64,000 bases of DNA from Bimastos eiseni. Lineage: Eukaryota > Annelida > Clitellata > Crassiclitellata > Lumbricidae. This document shows positions 23,421 through 35,171 of the stretch, in pieces. The position numbers and the translations under genes are program-made. The number at the start of each line of letters is the position of its first letter. The stretch's first letter is position 1. The stretch is taken from the NCBI GenBank assembly GCA_959347315.1, contig OY365809.1, positions 40,819,513 through 40,883,512 on the forward strand, written 5' to 3'. Below the pieces are notes generated by a model that saw only the letters and a list, made by a program, of their open reading frames with translations, ran no database searches and was not told the DNA's origin.

Positions 23421-23835
23421 AAATGAAAATCAATGACGACACACGAAATCTTTAAGGGGCGTTGAAAATCAGACTATCACCATCAGTAGATTCTGTCACA
23501 GAATGCATCGACATCTAATATGCTTAGCCGTTGCAATCCGAATTAAGCGCTATAAATATCTTTGCGCATGCGCAGTTATCATTACCCACTGAAATCAGTA
23601 TCGTAAACCCAGCATCAAGCAGTCTCACGAACATTATGTCATATGCAACCACGCCACGGTTATTTCTCGCTCGTGCATAGCAACGACGGCTACAGCCTAT
23701 TCGGAGAATAGCTACTTCGAGTGCAAGCCTTATTCAGCGAATAATCTATTGTAATCCATGCATATGGGCCTAGATGATTAGAGCAATATAATTCTTCTAA
23801 TTGATCCACATTTGCCACGTAATACTGTTGTTGTA
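23421..23835 (+). repeat. Upstream flank of array unit 5
   Basis: Non-coding. Similarity to the unit 4 and 6 upstream modules is weak except near 23796-23835 (TTCTAATTGATCCACATTTGC). No gene seen. Confidence 0.4.
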
Positions 23836-25433
23836 ATCGAGTAATAATCAACTGACTTTGTTTCATCCTACCTGCCTGCCAGCCTGCTTGCTTGCCTGCC
23901 TGTCTGCTTGCTTGCCTGCCTGTCTGCCTGCATGCATGCATGCTCGCCTGCATGCACGAATGCATGCACGTAGACTTTGTGTCCGTGTATATTTATTCTA
24001 TGCTTCTCGGCTGCCATTATTCGCAGTGTGTAACTATGTTGGTCGATCGAATCGTGTGAGCGCAAAAGCATGCCATGTCAATGCTCATTAGTGATGTGGT
24101 TTAGTTGTCAGTAAGTGCAGGCATCTGACTGTGTTTCACAAAAGACAGCGATCGGGAATATCATTTAAACACTATCGTCTCACAGACACGGTCAACTGTG
24201 TCTTGTAACCCAGTGATCAGGTAGGGTAGCTTAAGTTAAGTTAATCTAATGTGATCTGACAGTATATCTTGGGTCATTATAATAAATTCCAAGCATTAGT
24301 AGATCAATCAAATCAATCAAAAATACTTGATATTGCGCCCCTTCAAGATATCTACTCAAACTTAAGGCGCTCTCGGCCTGACCCTCGGCTGAAAAGGACA
24401 GTTATGATGCGGTATAACCAGACACTCTGGACTGCGTGTTTTTTGGCTGAAATAGGATCTTACACGGAATAATTGAAGCGTTCAAAATTTGTCCAAGTAA
24501 ACTCCAGAATGTAAATTTTAATTTTTGATATTGGATTGGAGAGCTTTTTGAGTTACTCGACGAACTCTGAAATGCTAAGCAGGAAGACGGGTCAGAATTC
24601 AGAAATCAGTTTCTCTAGGACCTAAGAACGAGTTCCTGGTCACCTAAGTTTGTGAATGTCGCTTTTACACAGATATTTCTTTCGCAACGTAATTCACATA
24701 ATTCTAATTTGAGGTAGAATTTGATTCTATATATTTTTATTATCTGATTAAAAGTAGTCTATGTACTGGACAATTGGCAGATCTGGGCCTACTCGAAAAG
24801 CTAGTTTGTTAGTCGCCCTTTTCCAGTCTTTGTGGGCAGCGGTGACACGTGCAGGCAGCATAAACTGAATCCCCCCATTAAGGTTTGTCTTCAGTCGTTG
24901 TTACGTGCGGTTTTGTTTTTCATTGTTGTCGGTATAAAGCTGTTTCAGTTTGCACGAGGAATAAATTCAACTGCAAACTATAATCAGTTCAAAATATCCT
25001 CCTAGTCTGCGATCTTTCTTGTAGCTATGCAAAGCAATGAAACGTAATCAATTACATAGCAAATATCGACCAATCAGATTATTAAATTTTAAAAATAATT
25101 ACTTTTCATAGGTTGCCCGTAAAGCATACATAAATATTGTATAAGTTGCAAGGGAATGGTGCGCTGTTTGAATCTGACATCGATGTGTAAGCGATAAGTA
25201 TAACAGAATATAGTTGGTGTGTATCTAGAGCAATCATGGTCTTGAAACTTCGATGACAAAGCAATATGATCAGAGTGTTGACAGACACAACATCGTTTTG
25301 CTACGCATGCCACAGGATTTTGCATATAGTCCACTCTCAAAGCCAGCAGCCTTGCAGGTCGTATGGCGCCCTTACTAGTTTGTATCTGTATTTCTCTTGA
25401 TCAAATAAATCAACTGCTATTTTACATCCATAG
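23836..25433 (+). promoter_or_regulatory. Unit 5 promoter cassette, untranslated exon and intron
   Basis: ATCGAGTAATAATCAAC (23836-23852), a long TGCC/TGCT/TGCA tetranucleotide tract (about 23868-23970), GTCAGTA (24107-24113), donor ATCAG|GTAGG (intron from 24221) and acceptor TACATCCATAG at 25433. The tetranucleotide tract pushes the upstream element to about 270 bp from the initiator, against about 132-135 bp in units 1 and 2. About 24780-25330 within the intron is not shared with other units and shows no recognised gene. Confidence 0.55.
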
Positions 25434-25497
25434 AGGTCACGTCTCTTACGTGGTGAGTTGGAGGAGACCTTGAACCTTTGTACATCTCCAGATCAAC

Positions 25498-27306
25498 ATG
25501 CGACCATTCAAGAAATCTGTTGAAGACACAATGCTGACATTACCACAATACCAGTTCTGGTTGGATGCTATTAAAAGCGACGATGCCCAAAGCGTCCGAC
25601 TGATTCTCGAATCATCTGATTATCTTACGAAATTAAAATTACTGAATGGAAGATTTCAGTTCATAGCTACCCGAAGTGAGGCCATCTTGACTACGAAACG
25701 TCTAAAGGTCGTCAGACCATTTTCATTGGCTGTGATGTACGGGTCGTTAGGAGTGTGTGACGTCATGATACAAAACGACGTCAATGTTTTCCTTCAGGAA
25801 GCTAAGGATTACAACGTGTTTCATTGCTTGGTCTGCGTTGCTTTTTTTCGGCCGAAATATGAACAGAGGGTTATTAGAACTTATGATAAGTTGTGCGAGA
25901 TGCTTCCTGAAGAAAAGATCGCAAGTCTTCTTCGTATGGAAGACGAAATAGGATTGAAGCCTATGGAATTTTCCGCACACCTTGGCACACTCCAGTTGAT
26001 GATGGCATTATGGGAAACCAGTGGAGTTTACATGGTGAGGCAGGATATCGTTGGGGTGTTTCTTTACAAGTGGTACGATATAACAGAATACATGACATTT
26101 GAATCGGACACGGCCCGGCATTTTCTTAAGAGTCCTCTGCAGTTCATGGTTTACCTTGACCGTGTACCATTCTATTCGGAAGCTGGACGGCAGGTACTCA
26201 ATGAATCGATCATTGCCGATTGGATAGCGAGATCAGTAAAAAGCAAGCTTCATATATTCCTTATGTGGCTTGTTCTGAAGTTGGTCTATACTTGCTCGTT
26301 TTCCATCTATCAGGTGTTTTTGAGTGGGACGCTGATAGCCTACCGAAGTAAGGACTACGATAATTCATCTGATTCTATGTCAGCTGTTGTCTGCGAAAGC
26401 TATACGCATTTGTCAATCACCGGCAGCGTGAAAATCTATCTGGAAACATATCTCATTGTACATTCTGTAATGATTCTCTTGTATTACATTGCGGCTTTCG
26501 TAATTGGATTTCAGAATAGAAAATTGTTTTTCGCGCTGTCAAAGGATATTCAGGGGAGAAGAAAATATAGTGCATTTGATAGTCTCTCATTGTTACAACA
26601 ATACGTAAACGCGGTCTACGCAATAATGGTCCTTACTGAGATAATTGTTCTCGATCATCCAACGAGGCAAAGCGCCACGTTTCTTACTTTTAGCCATATC
26701 ATCCAAACGACTATCATTCTGAACACAATAACGCAGTGTTTGGCTGTATCCGATGCCATTGGACACGTCGTTGTATACATACAGAGAATGTGGAACACTT
26801 TCCTGCAGTTTTTAGAATTGTCAGGACTATTGTTGCTCTGTTACGCCAGACTTTTCGCTCTGCTATCTCAGAGAGGTTATAGCCAATGCGTGGAGGTTTT
26901 TTCTGGATATTTATCTACAATGTACACGACCGGATTGATATTCGTCAACATGTCGGATCTGCGACTGTTCGAGATCGAATCGCCATTTGGCATTTATTGT
27001 GCTCATGTGGTATTCGTATTTTTCTTCGGAATACTATTTTACAATCTCCTTATCGCATTGTTCTCTGACGATGTGAGTCACGTCTACGAAAACAAATCAG
27101 TGATCGTCTCGATCAATCAGATCTGGGCTGTGGGAGAAATAGACTTCATATATAGTAACATTCCTTGGGTATCCAAGGTGTTTCAGTACAAGGCTGATCA
27201 AAGAGTTCTGAAACATTTTGTGCGCGTTTCCGATCGAATCTATCTGATAGCGAGGGTGAGCGCTAGAAAACAACGACGCCAAATGAAAGTGGCAGAAGAC
27301 AATTAG
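25498..27306 (+). CDS. TRP-like ion channel, subfamily A, unit 5
   Basis: 602 residues from the canonical family ATG (MRPFKKSVEDTML). Residues 1-200 are nearly those of units 1 and 2, whereas from S1 onward the protein follows unit 7 (KSKLHIFLMWLVLKLVYTC; LIAYRSKDYDNSS; IPWVSKVFQ). About 250 bases around 26118-26366 look identical to 37049-37297. The pore loop is of the Asn type (TGLIFVNMSDLRL). S6 reads FFFGILFYNLLIALFSDDV followed by NQIW. The S1-S2 loop carries an NSS sequon and the conserved Cys. This is the clearest recombinant in the array. Confidence 0.85.
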   Translation: MRPFKKSVEDTMLTLPQYQFWLDAIKSDDAQSVRLILESSDYLTKLKLLNGRFQFIATRSEAILTTKRLKVVRPFSLAVMYGSLGVCDVMIQNDVNVFLQEAKDYNVFHCLVCVAFFRPKYEQRVIRTYDKLCEMLPEEKIASLLRMEDEIGLKPMEFSAHLGTLQLMMALWETSGVYMVRQDIVGVFLYKWYDITEYMTFESDTARHFLKSPLQFMVYLDRVPFYSEAGRQVLNESIIADWIARSVKSKLHIFLMWLVLKLVYTCSFSIYQVFLSGTLIAYRSKDYDNSSDSMSAVVCESYTHLSITGSVKIYLETYLIVHSVMILLYYIAAFVIGFQNRKLFFALSKDIQGRRKYSAFDSLSLLQQYVNAVYAIMVLTEIIVLDHPTRQSATFLTFSHIIQTTIILNTITQCLAVSDAIGHVVVYIQRMWNTFLQFLELSGLLLLCYARLFALLSQRGYSQCVEVFSGYLSTMYTTGLIFVNMSDLRLFEIESPFGIYCAHVVFVFFFGILFYNLLIALFSDDVSHVYENKSVIVSINQIWAVGEIDFIYSNIPWVSKVFQYKADQRVLKHFVRVSDRIYLIARVSARKQRRQMKVAEDN

Positions 27307-27904
27307 ATAAAAACAAGCAAACATTATGTAACGAGAAGTCCACTTGATTAATTTGTTTCTCAAAATATATATTTTAATTACATGCGTATGACCTTTAACA
27401 CAATATTGTTGTTTGCCATTGTGAACTATGATCTTACGGATGAATTCCACAGTGCAAGAGTTGCCTGGTTGTATCCTTTTTTCTAGTACAGACGTTGCTT
27501 CCATTTTGGACAAAATGGTGTGCTTGGCGAGGAAGTTGGGAGACATTTCATCTCAATTCCAAAAACTGCAGCGGTTGTAGATTGGATCACTGAATTCTTG
27601 TGAAGCAATCAAATCCATTTTGCCGGCGTGTGCCTGCGAAGTTAGTAGACTGACGGGCATATAACTGGGAGATGCAGCAGAGTATTTCTTGATATGCGTA
27701 AGAAAAGACGTTCTAGAATCTTACAAATGTTGTTGCGGTTGGAGATAGGTCTGAATTTAGGCAGGGTTCTATTGCTATGAAGAGGCAGACGTTGGAAGGT
27801 AGGTGGAAAGAAGGAAAGGGGTGAGATTAAAGTTGGAATTTGAGAAGAGAAAGTGGAGAGGACAACAGGTACAGATATTGGCTCAGACCTATCCTCACAT
27901 TACT
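27307..27904 (+). other. Unit 5 3' flank
   Basis: Alignable with the flanks of units 6 and 7 (GAATTCCACAGTGCA(A/G)GAGTTGC near 27440; TCTGAATTTAG(G/A)CAGG near 27752). No gene. It ends where a LINE fragment begins. Confidence 0.5.
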
Positions 27905-28560
27905 TTTTCACTGTTGTGCGTGATCTGGGTGTATTGCTTGGTCAGGAGCTTATTCTTTCGCAGCATGTAAGCCAGGTTACTCGTAATTGCTACTATCAGC
28001 TGCGTCTGCTTCGTGCAGTTATTCGCTCCCTTACCTCTGAGGCTTCAGTAGTCCTCGTTCATGCCTTTGTAACCAGCAGAATTGAGCACTACAGCGTTGT
28101 TTTGGCTGGTCTTTCCTGTGCCTTAGTGGTGCGTTTAGATCGCGTTCTTCGCTATGCGGCCAGGCTCATTGGACATATACCTAAATTTTCACCGGTTTCA
28201 GCTTATATGCGCAATGTCCTTCACTGACTACCGGTTCAGCAGCACATTACTTTCTGCATTGCGACACTAGTTTGGCGGTGTCTTTCTCATTGTGCGCCAT
28301 CCTACTTGACTGAACTGTGTCGTCCGGTGTCTAAACTTCTTTCGCGTAGAGCTCAGCGCTCTTCTGCTAAAGGCGAGCTTTTGGTGTCCAGAGCCCGCTC
28401 ATCGCTAATGCTGCGTCCAGCTTTCTCTGTGGTTGGTCAAGCCACCAGGAATGGGCTCCCGGTGGCCCTCCGTCTTCCCCCATTTTTGACCTGCTGCCGA
28501 AGAAATCCTTGGCCGATATTATGCTAATTGGTAATGGTCATCGTCAACTTCAGGCTTTTA
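27905..28560 (+). mobile_element. LINE reverse transcriptase 3' fragment (broken)
   Basis: The plus-strand frame encodes VRDLGVLL...LSQHVSQVTRNCYYQLRLLRAVIRSL...VLVHAFVTSRIEHY...LDRVLRYAARLIGHIPKF, the C-terminal part of jockey/CR1-like non-LTR reverse transcriptases. A TGA at 28225-28227 replaces the usual Trp before LPV. The same frame then continues (PSYLTELCRPVS...AFSVVGQATRNGLPVALR) to about 28524. Only the 3' end is present, as is usual for 5'-truncated LINE copies. It cannot make an active enzyme. Confidence 0.8.
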
Positions 28561-29250
28561 AAAGCGCCACTCAAAGGCAGGGAACTAATTCGTTCACTTA
28601 GGTTTATCGTATTAAATGGTTGTCAGAGGCCTCTGATGCCCACAGGAGGTCTGAGTCCGGTTTCCAAATAAACAGGTGAGTACAGGGAGAGCGTGTCCTT
28701 CAGAGTGAAGGCGAAAGTTATTGGCCAGTTGTTGCAGTTCTATATAATAGCGACGACCTCGTCGTTGCAAGTGAAATCAAAGTATAAATGCAAGATGAAA
28801 TGGAACGGGCTTGCAATTTAGGGGGGAGGGGCAACGAATGGCGGCGTTCATTTGAGATTAAATGATCGACACTTTGTTTACCTGATGCCAAGCCTAGGTT
28901 TTTTGATGACAGCATTATAGATGACTAGGTCTTTCAGCTAAGGCAGTCGATTGCTGTTCCTTCTTGCGTTTAGCGTTGACCCTTCGGCCTTTGTTTTCAT
29001 CAGTCTGATGAAATACATAGATATCAAGCAATAGGATGCAGTGAAGCCGTAAAGTAATGTTGACGGCACCTTCTCGATATGGTTGCAAGGAAAGTTACCG
29101 AGTTAAATCGCACCAGTTGACCGCAGATTTATTGCAACAAATCAATTTGACATTTTGTCTTTCTTTTAGTCTGTTTAGTTTGACAACGCATTAGTTAAAT
29201 GTAATCCTCCAATTGATTTATATTTGCTTCCAATAAATGTTATCATCATT
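28561..29250 (+). other. LINE tail remnant and upstream module of unit 6
   Basis: The first 150 bases probably belong to the LINE 3' end. From about 28900 there is similarity to the unit 8 flank (GACAGCATTATAGATGACTAGG), and from 29072 to the unit 4 module. No gene supported. Confidence 0.5.
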
Positions 29251-31128
29251 CTCGAGTAATAGTCAACAGCCACTGTGTTTTAGCAAAGTTCGCTATAATA
29301 CTGCATGAAAGCCAGTCAGCCTGACTTTATGTCTGTCAACATATTGAGGCCTATGCTTTTCGGTTGCCATTGGTTACAGTGTTTATATATATAAATGTTG
29401 TTATGCTGATCGACAGTGAGTGTACCATGGGCATTAGAGATGTGGTTCAATTGTCAGTAAGTGCATGAAGGAACGGCGACAGCGAGAACCGTTTAAACAC
29501 TACCGTCTTAGAACACACGGTCAACTGTGTCTTGAAACCGAGTGATCGACCGTGTAAGGTAGGTTGATGTAAGCCAAGCTAATCTAATATAATTTGGTCT
29601 GAAGGCATAAAAGGCGTCATTCTAATAATTCTAATAAATCCTTGGCTTTAATAGATGATGTGAAGCAACCAGTGCGATCTCCCTACCGTCGTGACTTTGG
29701 ACAACATGTTTTTAGACTGAAATAGGGTCTCAAACGGGTCAACTTAGGCGGTCAAAACTATTCATGGTGAAATTCAGAATGTAGAATGTATTTCAGAGGT
29801 TTGTTTGATAAGCTTTTCTTTGTGTAAATCAACCTGCTCGGAAATGCTTAGCAGGAAATCAATTTATTCGAGATATAAGAACGAATTCAGGTGACCTGAG
29901 TTTATAACTGCAATAAATTGGTTTCCGCTACGATTTTATGTTTATTATTATTTTAAAAATAGTCACATCGCATGTTCTCCACTAATTGCTATTCTCTGCT
30001 CTCAGCGTACAACATTTAATTTGAAATAAAATAATTTATGTCCACCATCTCTTATCTTCACATTTGAATTAAGTGACGGAATTTTAGTAATATTTGTTTT
30101 TTAGCTACATTTACTTTTCGTTATTCACACTAAATCCTTTTTTTGCGGTCGAACTTATTTCTATAGGGATCTCTATGTCAACAAAATTAGTCATATTTTC
30201 TCCATTTTACATAATACAAATCTGCATATGCAATACATTGTATTTATTTGTAGAGCAGGGCTTAATATTCGTTGCATTTCTGCTCTATTGCTAATTGCTC
30301 TTTTTCCGCATTAGGCTAGACTATAGTATCGTTTCATTTTTACGGCTTGAGCGTGATAGAGAAATCGGATTGGAAAATGTGAGTTGTAAAATTAAAATGT
30401 GAGCAGTGATATAATAACGATTTCACCTTCCACGATTAGTTGGCATGAAAGCTGTTTCAGTTAAATGTAACAAAATATAACAATGTGGTCCCAAGCAATT
30501 ACGGAATTCAGCTGGAAAAAACAACGGAGGGTTCTAAAACGATAACCAATACAAACAAAGCAAACCAGAGCGAGCTTCTATGATTGATGAATCGTGATAT
30601 ATCAGATCATATAACGACGCTATCCACTTTACGGACCTCTGCAAGGAGATCTATGGATGAGACATTGCCCACAATTCCTTCAAACAGACTGAGGTTCGTC
30701 GTGTATTAAAGTCCTAAACTGAACGCATTTACATATCACCAACCACCGTAATTCCTTACGAACGAAGTTGGTCATAATTTAATCCATATCTTAGCGCTCA
30801 AGATAGACTGCAGTGGGTAAAGCTTCGGAATATAATGAGCCATGCAAATAAAGCGTTGCCATAATAAACACTTTTCTATACTCTTGAATGCATGCATGAG
30901 ATTGGTGCGTTGTTCGTTTTTGTCACAGTTGTATAAAATGTAGAGGTGTATGTTAAAAAAAGTCAAGCAATGAAACACCGGTGATAAAAACAGGATAATC
31001 AGATAATTGGCTGACATGTGACATCATTTCTTATTTCTAAACCCCCTCTCTCAAATTCGACGCCCTTGCATAGATTGTTCTTGTTTTACTCTTGATCAAA
31101 TAAGTCAATTGTTATTTTATATCTATAG
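29251..31128 (+). promoter_or_regulatory. Unit 6 promoter cassette, untranslated exon and intron
   Basis: CTCGAGTAATAGTCAACAGC (29251-29270, identical to unit 4), GTCAGTA (29453-29459), donor AAG|GTAGG (intron from 29559), acceptor TATATCTATAG at 31128. The intron is about 1.57 kb and closely resembles that of unit 4 minus its internal duplication. Confidence 0.55.
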
Positions 31129-31219
31129 AGGTCTCGTCACTGTTGCGGTGAGTTGGAACAGATCTTGTGGCTTCACATTTGTACATCACCAGCTCAACAC
31201 GCGACTACTCAAGGCATCT

Positions 31220-33001
31220 ATGGAAGACACGATACTGACATTACCGCAATACCAGTTCTGGTCGGACGCCATCAAAAGCGACGATACTCAAAGCGTCCGA
31301 CTGATTCTCGAATCATCCGACAATTTGACCAAATTTAAATTACTGAATGGCAAATTTCAGTTCATAACTACCCAATGTGATACCAATCCGACAGCGAAAC
31401 GTCACCTGATCGTCAGACCATTTTCATTGGCTGTAATGTATGGATCGCTAGGAGTGTGTGACGTCATGATAAAAAATGACGTCGACGTTTTTCTTCAGGA
31501 GGCTAAAGATTACAATGTGCTTCATTGCTTGGTATGCATTGCATTTTATCAACCGATGAATGAACAGGCGGTTGTTAAAACGTACGAAAAGCTGTGCGAG
31601 ATGCTTTCTGAAGTAAGCATCACAAAACTTCTTCGTTTGGAAGACGAAATTGGATTGAGACCTATGGAATTTGCCGCACATCTTGGCACACTTCAGTTGA
31701 TGATGGCGTTGTGGGAAACTCGTGGAGCTTACATGGTGAGGCAGGATATCGTTGGGGTGTTTATTTACAAGTGGTATGATATCACGGAATACATGACATA
31801 TGAATCGGACACGGTCCGGCATTTTCTTAAGAATCCTCTGCAGTTCATGGTTTACCTAGATCGTATACCATTCTATTCGAAAACTGGACGGCAGGTACTC
31901 AATGAATCGATCATTGCCGATTGGATAGCGAGGTCTGTTACGAGCAAGAGTCATGTATTCCTAACTTGGCTTGTTCTGAAGTTAATCTATACTTGCTCGT
32001 TTTCCATCTATCAGGTGTTTTCAAGTGGGACTCTTATACCTTATCGAAGTAAGGACTACGGAGATTCAAAAAATTTCAATATGTCATCCGCTGTCTGCGA
32101 AAGCTATTCATATTTTTCGTTCACCGATGGCGTGAAGATTTTTCTTGAAACTTATCTCATTGTACATTCTGTAATTATTCTCTTGTATTACGTTGCGGCT
32201 TTTGCAATTATCTCTAAGAATGGAAAGTTGCTCATCGCCCTGACAAAGGATATTCATGGGAGAAGAAAAGATATGACTTTTGATTGTTTCTCACTATTAC
32301 AGGAATACGTCAATGCTTTCTACGCACTCATGGTCCTCAGTGAGATACTTATTTTCGACCACCCAACCAGGCAAAGCGTCGTGTATCTCACATTTAGTTA
32401 TGTCGTTCAAACACCAATCATTCTGGCCTCAATAATGCAATGTATGACTGTGTCCGACACCATTGGACACACCGTTGTATACATACAAAGAATGACGCAC
32501 ACGTTCTTGCTGTTTATAGAACTGTGTGGGGTTTTTTTGTTCTTCTACGGCCGCCTCTTCGTTCTACTTTCTCAAAGGGGCGACAATCAGTGCGTTGAGG
32601 TGTTTTCTGGATACATCACTACCATCTACACATCCGGATTGATATTCTTCAACATGTATGATCTAAGACTGCTCGAGATCGATTCGCCGCTTGGCGTTTA
32701 TTGTGCCCATGTGGTATTCGGATTTTCCATCGGAATACTATTTTACAATCTCCTTATCGCATTGTTCTCTGACGATGTAAGGAACGTCTACGAAAACAAA
32801 TCAATGATCGTCTCGATCAATCAGATCTGGGCAGTGGGAGAGATAGACTTAGTATTTAGCAGTATTCCTGGAGTATCCAAGTTGCATCTCGACAAGGCTG
32901 AGCAAAGAATTCTGAAACATTTTGTGCGCGTTGCCGATCGAATCTATCTCATAGCGAGGGTGAGCGCTAGAAAACCAAATCGTTGTGGTACATACTATTG
33001 A
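31220..33001 (+). CDS. TRP-like ion channel, subfamily A, unit 6
   Basis: 593 residues from MEDTILTLPQYQFW. The ATG used by most paralogues is ACG here (31199-31201). An open frame reaches back to 31109, but this crosses the predicted acceptor at 31128, so the next ATG at 31220 is preferred. Layout as in the family: ankyrin-like N-terminus, DIVGVFIYKWYDITEY linker, six membrane segments, Asn-type pore loop (SGLIFFNMYDLRL), S6 with SIGILFYNLLIALFSDDV, then NQIW. The S1-S2 loop is extended (YGDSKNFNMSSAVC) with an NMS sequon. The tail KPNRCGTYY is unlike the basic tails of its neighbours. Confidence 0.85.
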   Translation: MEDTILTLPQYQFWSDAIKSDDTQSVRLILESSDNLTKFKLLNGKFQFITTQCDTNPTAKRHLIVRPFSLAVMYGSLGVCDVMIKNDVDVFLQEAKDYNVLHCLVCIAFYQPMNEQAVVKTYEKLCEMLSEVSITKLLRLEDEIGLRPMEFAAHLGTLQLMMALWETRGAYMVRQDIVGVFIYKWYDITEYMTYESDTVRHFLKNPLQFMVYLDRIPFYSKTGRQVLNESIIADWIARSVTSKSHVFLTWLVLKLIYTCSFSIYQVFSSGTLIPYRSKDYGDSKNFNMSSAVCESYSYFSFTDGVKIFLETYLIVHSVIILLYYVAAFAIISKNGKLLIALTKDIHGRRKDMTFDCFSLLQEYVNAFYALMVLSEILIFDHPTRQSVVYLTFSYVVQTPIILASIMQCMTVSDTIGHTVVYIQRMTHTFLLFIELCGVFLFFYGRLFVLLSQRGDNQCVEVFSGYITTIYTSGLIFFNMYDLRLLEIDSPLGVYCAHVVFGFSIGILFYNLLIALFSDDVRNVYENKSMIVSINQIWAVGEIDLVFSSIPGVSKLHLDKAEQRILKHFVRVADRIYLIARVSARKPNRCGTYY

Positions 33002-33139
33002 CACTCTACGTAGAAACATGCAATCCTGTAGGAGAAGTCCAGTTGATATATTTGACATTTTATAGATATGTAGCATATGTTATATTACATGTGTTTGATT
33101 TACGACACAATATAGTTGTTTTTCATTTTCGATTGTTAT

Positions 33140-33940
33140 TATCATCTATTAATTCGTTTAATTCATTTGATTCATTCACCACAAAGATTTATATAGCGCC
33201 TATTCAAGGCTGCTACTCAGGGGATCGCTCCCGTACCCGGCACGTCTTCAAATATCAGTGTAGTCTCATTGAACTCTGGGTGACAAGCCAACGGGAGTCT
33301 GTTCCAGAGCGAAGGGCCAATCACGGAGAAGGTGCGGTTTTGTTTAGTGGTTGTGCGGGCAAGTGTGACAATTAGTAAGCTTTGTTCAGTAGAGTGGAGA
33401 GAGCGACGACCCGGTGCACTCAAAGTAAAGTAGGAGGGATTGCGAAGATAGGCAGGGGTGAGATCCAGCAAGGACTTCCAGACCAAAATTATGATACGTA
33501 CGAGATTCGGCGCTGGAGAGGAGTCAATGAAGCAAATCCAGCATATGGCAGGAGATATAGCCATATTGCGGAATGTGCCCGGCAAAAATTGCGACAGAAC
33601 GCAGGACCTGGTCCAGACACAGCAATCGCCCAGCTTGACTGGAAGGCCAATATGGTGTTGGCAACAGTAATCTAGTCGGGCTGTGATAACGGAGTGGACA
33701 AAGGTAATGGTGGCTTATGGTGTTAGCGAGCGAGCAACAATGCGGTGCGGGCGCAGCTTGTAGCACGAATCACGGCAGAGACGGTGATCATGAGAAGCAA
33801 AGGTAGGCTTATATAATCTGATTGCAATCTTCAGGGTGAATTCCACAGTGCAGGAGTTGCTGAGTTGAACAAGGATGGCTAGTGGAAGATTACCAGAAGT
33901 TACATCAATTGTATACAAAATGATTGGTGTTCAGAGGAAG
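33140..33940 (-). mobile_element. LINE 3' end (frameshifted remnant)
   Basis: Minus-strand frames together cover the reverse transcriptase C-terminus: CRDSCYKLRPHRIVARSLTP, then LDQVLRSVAIFAGHIPQYGY, then ILVWKSLLDLTPAYL and RTFSVIGPSLWNRLP, in different frames, so the copy is broken. The 3' end has a GGCGCTATATAAAT motif and an AT-rich tail near 33140-33190. It interrupts the 3' flank of unit 6; that flank resumes at about 33830. Confidence 0.75.
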
Positions 33941-34659
33941 TTGGAAGACATTTCATATCAAGTGCAATAAATTGCAGTGGTTCTAAAATGAATCACAGCA
34001 GTCTTGTAGAGCACTGAAACCATTTTTGCCAGAGTATGCCTTCAAGGTTCGGCTGACGTCAGCAATTGGGCACGAACGTCCATCAGTCAGATGCACAAGG
34101 GATTTAGATATATTTAAGACTGTTCTCGCCTGTCTAACCTATGAAGTCCTTACTAAAAGCATGTATTCTCAACCACTATCAAAGTGCATGCGTCCTTACC
34201 GCAAGCTCTCCTAAGATCCACTACGAAGGTGAGGCAAGTCGTTTCGTAAGTCACTCCCGTAACTCAGAATAATGCCAATAAAAGGTTACCGGAAGCTCTA
34301 ATGTTCTTTCGTCCAGAAACGCCTCAACACTCGTTATTACTCACTGGCTTATCTAACTGAATTTCAACTGGCACCTGTTAAACCGCACCTTGTGGTGGCT
34401 TTACGCATGAAACAATTTCGTACAAATTATGATGAAAAGGATGATGATGCTGAAGTTAAAATGGTGATAACAAGGGCGAGTATAAAACTAAAATTAACAA
34501 CAGGAGATTGATCGCACATCTGTTATCAGTTTCTAAGTCCCTGCAGGATCATGTCCACCTTGATAAAAATAATCACAATAACGTTTTAGTCTTGATGTTT
34601 TATCAATGTCACGCAAAATGCATAGATATCAAGTTAAATGGTGCAATGATACTGTACAC
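33941..34659. other. Intergenic DNA between units 6 and 7
   Basis: Duplicated unit flank up to about 34100 (matches 38500-38620 after unit 7), then sequence without recognised content. Confidence 0.5.
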
Positions 34660-34978
34660 CAGCGCTCCCCAATCCTTTTTGGCCGCGGAACCCTTTTGAT
34701 CTTAATTTTTTTCGGTGGAATCCCTGTCCTAAACATATTCTGTGGTACATATGCTTGACAATAAAGACAATAGAGGTTTCTGCCAAAATTATCTTAATAG
34801 TAACACAAATATCGTTGAAAAGGACATATGAATCATCTTCCACATAAAGTTATACAGAAGAGGTTAGCAAAAAGCCTCCATTTGTTCGCGCTGAAAATTT
34901 TCTGCGGAACCGCTGTCTTCACCTCACGGAACCCCAGGATTCCGCGGAACACAGTTTGGGAAACACTGCTTTACACTA
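34660..34978. mobile_element. Non-autonomous hAT-like element
   Basis: 319 bp. The left end is CAGCGCTCCCCAATCC and the right end GTTTGGGAAACACTG, with internal GCGGAACCC/GGAACCCC blocks, the style of hAT MITEs with CAGTGTTTCCCAA ends. Flanks CTGTACAC (34652-34659) and CTTTACAC (34979-34986) match at 7 of 8 positions, consistent with an 8-bp target duplication. The frames crossing it are not genes. Confidence 0.75.
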
Positions 34979-35171
34979 ATTTGTCGACAATTTCTAGTTT
35001 TTTAGTGTCACAGAAAGCTACCCAGCTGAGGCGCACCAGTTGGCCGCAGGTCTTTTGCCACGAATCGATTTGGCATTTTATCTTTCTTCCAATCCGTTTG
35101 CCATGGCATCACATTAGCGCAATGGAATTCTTCTTATTGATTTACATTTGGTTCCAATTAATGTTGTCTTT
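34979..35171 (+). repeat. Upstream module of array unit 7
   Basis: GAAAGCTACCCAGCTGAGGC, CACCAGTTGGCCGCAGG and CGAATCGATTTGGCA match the module of units 4 and 6. Confidence 0.6.

Noticed and set aside
31109..31219. N-terminal extension of unit 6 by 37 residues
   Set aside because: It begins upstream of the conserved acceptor at 31128 and includes the family leader sequence, which is untranslated in other units.
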